Of a stretch of 41,338 nt of DNA, positions 36,974 through 41,338 are shown in pieces. Made by a program: the position numbers and the translations under genes. The stretch comes from Gammaproteobacteria bacterium (GTDB lineage Bacteria > Pseudomonadota > Gammaproteobacteria > Steroidobacterales > Woeseiaceae): NCBI GenBank assembly GCA_018677555.1, contig JAHHOT010000115.1, positions 1-41,338 of the forward strand, read 5' to 3'. A model generated the notes under the pieces. The model was not told the DNA's origin. It searched no databases and was given only the letters and a program-made list of their open reading frames with translations. How positions within the stretch are numbered: position 1 is the first letter of the stretch; each line of letters begins with the position of its first letter.

Positions 36974-37993
36974 ATGAAAGCGATGTTGCTCCGGAAGATC
37001 GGCCCGGTTCGGGAAAACGTAGCGGCGCTCGAGTATGCAGACGTCGCAGTACCCGTGCCACAACGGGAGGAGATCCTCATCGAGGTCAGCGCTTGCGGCG
37101 TTTGTCATACCGAGCTCGATGAAATCGAAGGAAGAACGCCGCCGCCATCGTTGCCTGTGATACCGGGCCACGAGGTCGTTGGCAGGGTCGTCCAGGCCGG
37201 TGAAGGCGCTGGCAAGCACGCATTGGGGGCACGGGTGGGTGTTGGCTGGATCTTTCATTCCACCGGCGACGTGAATGAGAATCTGAGCCCGGATTTCGTT
37301 GCGACCGGCCGCGACGTCAACGGCGGCTACGCGCAATACATGAAAGTTCACCAGGACTACGCCTACCCGATACCGGCCGCATTCGACGACACGCAAGCTG
37401 CACCGTTGTTGTGCGCGGGTGGTGTCGGTTTCCGATCGCTACGACTCGCCGGCCTGCATAACGGCCAGGCGCTGGGCCTGACCGGCTTTGGCGGCTCGGG
37501 TCACCTGGTGCTTCAGCTTGCCAGGCACCAGTACCCGGACAGCCCGGTTTTCGTGTTTGCGCGCAGCGCGGAGGAACAGCGCTTTGCCCGTCAACTCGGC
37601 GCGGACTGGTCAGGCGATACGGAGGCAGAGCCACCGTCGCTGTGCCAGGCCGTTATTGACACGACACCTGCGTGGCGCCCGGTACTGGCAGCGTTGCGCA
37701 TGCTGGAGCCGGGTGGTCGTCTCGTCATCAATGCCATTCGCAAGGAAGACCGCGACAAAGCGCTGATGAGTACGATCGACTACGGCGATCACCTGTGGCG
37801 AGAGAAAGAGATAAAGTCGGTGGCCAACGTGACCGCCGACGATATCCGGGAATTTCTCGCGCTCGCGGCGCAGGCCGGCATCGAGCCTGAGGTAGAGACC
37901 TACGCGCTGCAAGAGGCGAACCGGGCGCTCTGGGAGTTGAAAGAGCGGCACGTTCGGGGCGCAAAGGTGCTGCTGATGGACCACCCAGGCTGA
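36974..37993 (+). CDS. Zinc-type alcohol dehydrogenase lacking structural zinc
   Basis: A 339-residue medium-chain dehydrogenase/reductase. The catalytic zinc site is intact: ACGVCHTELDEIEG (Cys) and VIPGHEVVGRVVQAG (His and Glu), and the dinucleotide-binding Rossmann motif is LGLTGFGGSGHLVLQLARHQ. The lobe that normally holds a second, structural zinc with four Cys is shortened and has none (GWIFHSTGDVNENLSPDF), so only the catalytic zinc is expected. It would oxidise an alcohol with NAD(P). I prefer the ATG at 36974 (family-like start KAMLLRK) to the GTG at 36962. Downstream is a broken aldehyde dehydrogenase, suggesting an alcohol-to-acid route that has been lost in part. Confidence 0.88.
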   Translation: MKAMLLRKIGPVRENVAALEYADVAVPVPQREEILIEVSACGVCHTELDEIEGRTPPPSLPVIPGHEVVGRVVQAGEGAGKHALGARVGVGWIFHSTGDVNENLSPDFVATGRDVNGGYAQYMKVHQDYAYPIPAAFDDTQAAPLLCAGGVGFRSLRLAGLHNGQALGLTGFGGSGHLVLQLARHQYPDSPVFVFARSAEEQRFARQLGADWSGDTEAEPPSLCQAVIDTTPAWRPVLAALRMLEPGGRLVINAIRKEDRDKALMSTIDYGDHLWREKEIKSVANVTADDIREFLALAAQAGIEPEVETYALQEANRALWELKERHVRGAKVLLMDHPG

Positions 37994-38022
37994 CCGGGGA
38001 CCTGGCGGTGAGGCTGCCGTAA

Positions 38023-38253
38023 ATGGCTGATTTTCCGGCGCTGCGCCTTTACGTCAATGGCCGGTACGTCGAGTCCGAAAGCGACGAACGTTTTGCGACC
38101 ATGAACCCGGCCAACGGCGAAAGGCTGGCGATATGCCAGCAAGCAATTGCTGCCGGCATCGGCCGCGAGAACGGCATTGACTCCATCCGGCACTACACGC
38201 AGTTGAAGAGCGTGTTCGTATCGCTGGCCGAGCTCGAGAATCCGTTCGGCTGA
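38023..38253 (+). pseudogene. Internally deleted betaine-aldehyde-dehydrogenase remnant
   Basis: A 76-codon in-frame remnant of a BetB-like aldehyde dehydrogenase of normally about 490 residues. Residues 1-41 (LRLYVNGRYVESESDERF, then MNPANGERLAICQQA) are the family's N-terminus; from residue 45 (GIGRENGIDSIRHYTQLKSV) it is the family's C-terminus. Some 410 residues are missing, including the nucleotide-binding domain and the catalytic Glu and Cys, so it cannot be an active enzyme. The join lies in a near-palindrome (38133-38159). It starts 29 bases after the dehydrogenase stop, in the same operon direction. Alternatives are an assembly error or, less likely, a still-made short protein. Confidence 0.82.
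38133..38159. repeat. Near-perfect palindrome at the aldehyde dehydrogenase deletion point
   Basis: A 10-bp perfect palindrome AGCAATTGCT (38142-38151) flanked by ATGCCAGC and GCCGGCAT, which pair with one mismatch and a single-base bulge. It covers the codons where the N- and C-terminal parts of the enzyme are joined. Confidence 0.6.
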
Positions 38254-38288
38254 ACCTGCGCTCGCTGTACCGGTTGCCCGACGTTTCG

Positions 38289-38459
38289 TCAGGGGCCGAA
38301 TATGCCCGTGAGCAGGCCGCCGATGATCGCACCGATGATCGACAGTATGATGAGGGCGGGTATCGCGGCCAAGGCGCCCTTCACCATGAAAATGACCATC
38401 GATTTGAAAGGCATGCGTACATCGACGATTGCTACTTCTGATCCACTTCCGCTTTCCAC
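38289..38459 (-). CDS. Small hydrophobic membrane protein
   Basis: A 56-residue protein not previously flagged by length-limited gene calling. It begins with GTG (AAGGGAG six bases ahead), has a short polar N-terminus (ESGSGSEVAIVDVRMPFKS) and then a long hydrophobic stretch, MVIFMVKGALAAIPALIILS followed by IIGAIIGGLLTGIFG, enough for one long or two short membrane helices. The pattern VRMPFKSMVIFMVKGALAAI recalls short hypothetical membrane proteins found in Gammaproteobacteria, which I cannot name. It stands alone on the minus strand, converging on the dehydrogenase remnant. The good ribosome-binding site and coherent hydrophobic design argue for a real gene. Confidence 0.72.
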   Translation of the reverse strand: MESGSGSEVAIVDVRMPFKSMVIFMVKGALAAIPALIILSIIGAIIGGLLTGIFGP

Positions 38460-38722
38460 ACTGGGCTCCCTTGATTGTTGTTTTTGCGCAGGACCCGGGT
38501 GACCGAGGGCAAACTCACAGCGTTGTACCGGTCGCTGCGCTGTTCCGCCGAACGAGTTCCGACCACCTGAGTATACGCAATTCTCCAGCGCGGCCGCTGC
38601 CCCGGCACCCCCAACCGGCGCGTGTTGCCGGGCAGGATTTGACGATAAGCCGAACAGTCGATGACTCTTTCCTGACTGTTGGGTTAAACTATGAAAATCA
38701 GAATGTTAACGGTGAAAGGTCG

Positions 38723-39391
38723 ATGCCGGCAGAAGAGAAAAAAGGATTGTTTTCGAGACTGAAGAGCAAGCTGCTCGGCGGCGGGGAAGGTGCGGAGCTG
38801 GAATCCACGGATATGGATTCACCCGCAAACGACGCGGAGTCCGACGATGCGTCAGGTGCAGCGAGGCCATTCGACGCTGCAGATTCCGGTGCTATCGCTG
38901 AAAATATCAGCCAGGCGCTACTCATCGAACGCGTCATGCCAATACTGCAATCGGACTCGCACCGCTTCAAAAAGATTCGCCAGGTGCATGCCCGCCCGGC
39001 TGACGACGGCGAGGAAATCGTAACGACTACTGCTGACGGTGTCGAAACGAAGAACACGGCCAAGCCGGGCGACATGGTCGTCAAGAACCTCACCGGCGCA
39101 CAAGAGTTGTACATAATTGGTGCAAGGTCATTTCCGCGTCTCTACGATCTCAATCAGGAACTCGACGATGGTTGGGCATTGTACGATCCGAAAGGCGAGG
39201 TCCTGGCTGTTGAAGTGACGAAAAAGCTGGCGGCCGACCTTGGTGCGAGTTCCGAATTTTTTATCGAGGCACCCTGGGGCAGCGACGAACGGGTACGGGT
39301 CGGCGACTTTCTTGTCGCGCCGTTTCCGACGCTGAAAAAAATATATCGGATCGCGCGGACCGAGTTTGACCAGACTTACAGTCCCGCCTGA
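38723..39391 (+). CDS. Acidic hypothetical protein
   Basis: A 222-residue soluble protein I do not recognise. A basic, amphipathic start (EEKKGLFSRLKSKLLGG) is followed by an acidic, low-complexity stretch of about 45 residues (Glu, Asp, Ser, Ala rich), then a folded C-terminal part of ~140 residues with GDMVVKNLTGAQELYIIGA, DGWALYDPKGEVLAVEV and RVRVGDFLVAPFPTLKKIYR. The basic start may bind the membrane surface. The ATG at 38723 is chosen for AAAGG five bases ahead; the open frame extends ~98 codons upstream but with no protein-like character. The ExeA-like ATPase gene follows after 192 bases in the same direction. Confidence 0.7.
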   Translation: MPAEEKKGLFSRLKSKLLGGGEGAELESTDMDSPANDAESDDASGAARPFDAADSGAIAENISQALLIERVMPILQSDSHRFKKIRQVHARPADDGEEIVTTTADGVETKNTAKPGDMVVKNLTGAQELYIIGARSFPRLYDLNQELDDGWALYDPKGEVLAVEVTKKLAADLGASSEFFIEAPWGSDERVRVGDFLVAPFPTLKKIYRIARTEFDQTYSPA

Positions 39392-39532
39392 GCGCGGTAG
39401 CGCAAGCAGCGACATTAAGTCAAACGCTACTTGATGAATTGCTCCAGTTGCGTCCTGACAAGACGTTGTGCCGTCTGGCGACGCTCTTTCTGTGACATAA
39501 CTCCCTGAAAAACTCCCCTACAGCCGTCAAAC

Positions 39533-39551
39533 TTGCGCTTCTTCGGCGCAA
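39533..39551. promoter_or_regulatory. Inverted repeat ahead of the ATPase gene
   Basis: TTGCGC and GCGCAA with a seven-base centre, about 33 bases before the ATPase start. No T-tract follows, so it is more likely a regulatory dyad in the leader than a terminator. Confidence 0.3.
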
Positions 39552-39583
39552 ACGCTGTGCTGAGATTCTGGCTTGGGAATCCA

Positions 39584-41338
39584 ATGTACACAGACTTTTT
39601 CGGCCTGACTCAGAGACCGTTCGGTTCGAACGCGGCAGGTGAGCGTGTCTTCGTCGGGCCGCAGCAAGTCAAGATTATCTCCGCCCTGGGCAAGGCACTG
39701 TCCGGTGATGACACTGTCATCACACTCAGCGGCCGGATCGGCACCGGCAAGTCCACCGTCATCAACCGTGTGCTCGAATCCGTTTCAAAAAACCGTGCCG
39801 TAGCTCGAATTGGTCGATTGCAGCTTGGACCCGACGAAGTGCTTGAGCTTTTGCTTACGGAGTTCGGGGTCACCGAGCTTCCGCCAGGAACAATCCAGCG
39901 CTACAACGCGTTCAAGAACCTGCTAAAGGACTGGGAGCAATCGGGCACGCGCTCGTTTATCGTTGTCGAGGACGCGAAACATGCTGGCCTCGACGCGTTG
40001 CTGGAACTCGAGGCAATCACGTCGTCGGACGCGGGTGACTCTCCCGGCGCCTGTATCCTGTTAATGGGCGGCCTCGATCTGGATGATTTCCTGCGGTCGT
40101 CGCAACTCGATCGCCTGCGGCAGCGTCTGCGACGACGCATGACGCTCGACCCTTGCAGCGAGGCGGAAGTGCAAGGCTACCTGGCACATTGCTTTCGCGT
40201 CGCGGGGAAAGACATCGACGAGATACTCGAACCGGGGGCGGCCAGGATGCTCTATCGCTTGTCCGAAGGCATTCCGCGCGTGATCAACAATATTTGCGAA
40301 ACGGCGTTGATTGCCGCTCCGGGGCACAACATGCGCCGACTGACGCCGAAATTTCTGGAGATTGTTGCCCTGGAGGTTTTCGGCGTCGTACCGAAGATCC
40401 TGGAGGTTGACGAGAGCGAAACTGGCGCTGCAGCCGACGCCGGGGAACAGGAAAAGCAACCGGGTGCCCGGCCAGGCACGGCCACTGAAACGCCGGCTGG
40501 ATCGGCCGCAACGGATGAAACGGAAAAATCCGCAGAGCCGTCGCCGAAAGTCGCGGTGTCGAAAAAGGCCGATCGAAAAGTTTCGCCGCAAGCACCCGGG
40601 GACAAACAGGGTGGTGCACACCAGCTCGTCGTTGAATCCGGTTTTGCGCCAAACGTCGTGCATTCCTCCGACGCTGCGAAGAAAGCAGCAGCAGCATTGA
40701 ACGGCGAATCCGATGACAACGAAACACTCGATTATGACGAGATCCCGGAGTTCATAGAGGATACGTTGCCGTCTGTGAAAGAGTTGTCGCTTCCCGGCCA
40801 GGAAATCGACGCCGCTGAGGTGGCAGCACCCGAACCGCCGGTCGCAGCGGTCGGCGGGTTTGACGATGAAATCGAGACAACGCCGCAGGCACGGGAAGGC
40901 GGTTCTGCGGATTCCGGCGACGGTGACGCTGAACCGATGTCGCAGGCGAAATTCGTGGATGCATCGGATGACTCCGCCGCGGCTGCGAGTGACGACGGTG
41001 AGGCGCAGATGCACGCAGCATCGCTCGTTGAAGACGCCCCGGACGTCGCTGCAGCGTCCAGCGGGAGCGCAACAAACGGCGCAGAGTTGGATATCGACAC
41101 CACGCGGCCACAGAAGACTCTCAAATTGAAGGACGTTGACGGTGGCGCCGATCAGACCACGTCGCGCGGGGTCGGCAAATCATTCGATCCGCGCAATACC
41201 GTGCCGGATGTAGAAAATATTCCGACCTTGTCGGATTCCATGCGAGTCGCCGTTCCGCAAGACGCTGCCGACGAAGCGGCAATAACGCATGAAGCGGTTC
41301 AGGAACAAAACCTGACTCCACCTGCCGCTGTCGAGGAC
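39584..41338 (+). CDS. ExeA/MshM-like AAA ATPase (partial, runs off right edge)
   Basis: An open frame of at least 585 codons with no stop before the window ends. The start is family-like (YTDFFGLTQRPFGSNAAG), as in ExeA/GspA, MshM and the exosortase-linked ATPases. Walker A is GRIGTGKST (residues 50-58). The Walker B region reads SFIVVEDAKHAG (about 124-135), with Glu129-Asp130 where relatives have Asp-Glu, so hydrolysis may be altered. DRLRQRLRRRMTLDPCSEAE and LSEGIPRVINNICETALIAA are the usual sensor and lid motifs. From about residue 290 the protein becomes a long acidic Ala/Glu/Asp/Pro-rich, probably disordered region. The C-terminus, where related proteins often carry a peptidoglycan-binding or membrane part, lies outside the window. 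Confidence 0.82.
   Translation, partial: MYTDFFGLTQRPFGSNAAGERVFVGPQQVKIISALGKALSGDDTVITLSGRIGTGKSTVINRVLESVSKNRAVARIGRLQLGPDEVLELLLTEFGVTELPPGTIQRYNAFKNLLKDWEQSGTRSFIVVEDAKHAGLDALLELEAITSSDAGDSPGACILLMGGLDLDDFLRSSQLDRLRQRLRRRMTLDPCSEAEVQGYLAHCFRVAGKDIDEILEPGAARMLYRLSEGIPRVINNICETALIAAPGHNMRRLTPKFLEIVALEVFGVVPKILEVDESETGAAADAGEQEKQPGARPGTATETPAGSAATDETEKSAEPSPKVAVSKKADRKVSPQAPGDKQGGAHQLVVESGFAPNVVHSSDAAKKAAAALNGESDDNETLDYDEIPEFIEDTLPSVKELSLPGQEIDAAEVAAPEPPVAAVGGFDDEIETTPQAREGGSADSGDGDAEPMSQAKFVDASDDSAAAASDDGEAQMHAASLVEDAPDVAAASSGSATNGAELDIDTTRPQKTLKLKDVDGGADQTTSRGVGKSFDPRNTVPDVENIPTLSDSMRVAVPQDAADEAAITHEAVQEQNLTPPAAVED

Noticed and set aside
38429-38722. N-terminal extension of the acidic hypothetical protein
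   Set aside because: The frame is open but the sequence is not protein-like and a ribosome-binding site stands before the ATG at 38723; the small membrane protein gene overlaps on the other strand.

Overview
The window reads as a chromosomal stretch of a GC-rich, aerobic, probably marine gammaproteobacterium. Pointers are a lysC-lysA fusion of the kind known from the Xanthomonas/Xylella side of the class, a large TonB-dependent receptor ending in Phe, Tat and Sec export signals, an egtB/egtD ergothioneine pair and a cupin resembling DMSP lyases. The lineage is an inference. I see no tRNA, rRNA, CRISPR, phage or insertion sequence; the genes look like ordinary core or accessory chromosome in short, tightly packed operons.

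Layout. 0.1-2.9 kb (+): a SAM methyltransferase and a TPR/2-oxoglutarate oxygenase. 2.9-8.3 kb (-): a TonB receptor with its own terminator, then an exported DUF6351-like hydrolase. 8.8-12.4 kb (-): TlpA-like thioredoxin, DUF4266 peptide, DUF3570 outer-membrane-like protein, ApbE flavin transferase and a small membrane-anchored protein. 12.5-14.2 kb (-): a Tat-exported flavin amine oxidase. 14.3-17.2 kb (-): bifunctional aspartokinase/DAP decarboxylase, preceded by what looks like a lysine leader-peptide attenuator. 17.3-22.0 kb (+): ECF sigma factor, anti-sigma factor, two exported HEAT-repeat proteins, and a large unknown protein with a GNAT-like segment. 22.1-25.7 kb: a LysR regulator divergent from DUF427-egtD-egtB. 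25.8-28.8 kb (+): APC permease, BtpA/SgcQ protein and PfkB kinase, overlapping. 28.8-36.1 kb (-): a small exported protein, an M13 metallopeptidase, an exported GH2 beta-galactosidase and galactokinase. 36.3-38.3 kb (+): a signal-bearing cupin, a zinc-type alcohol dehydrogenase and an internally deleted betaine-aldehyde-dehydrogenase remnant. 38.3-41.3 kb: a 56-residue membrane protein (-), an acidic unknown protein (+), and an ExeA/MshM-like ATPase that runs off the right edge (+).

How they fit together. Several blocks look like self-contained modules: lysine biosynthesis with its own attenuator; redox/flavinylation in the envelope; ergothioneine synthesis with a candidate autoregulated LysR gene; galactoside hydrolysis outside the cytoplasm followed by galactose phosphorylation; and alcohol/aldehyde oxidation that has lost its aldehyde dehydrogenase. 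The observations I rate most worth checking are the lysine-codon leader upstream of lysC-lysA, the betB remnant whose deletion point sits in a palindrome, the TlpA-DUF4266-DUF3570-ApbE module, and the sigma/anti-sigma/HEAT operon.
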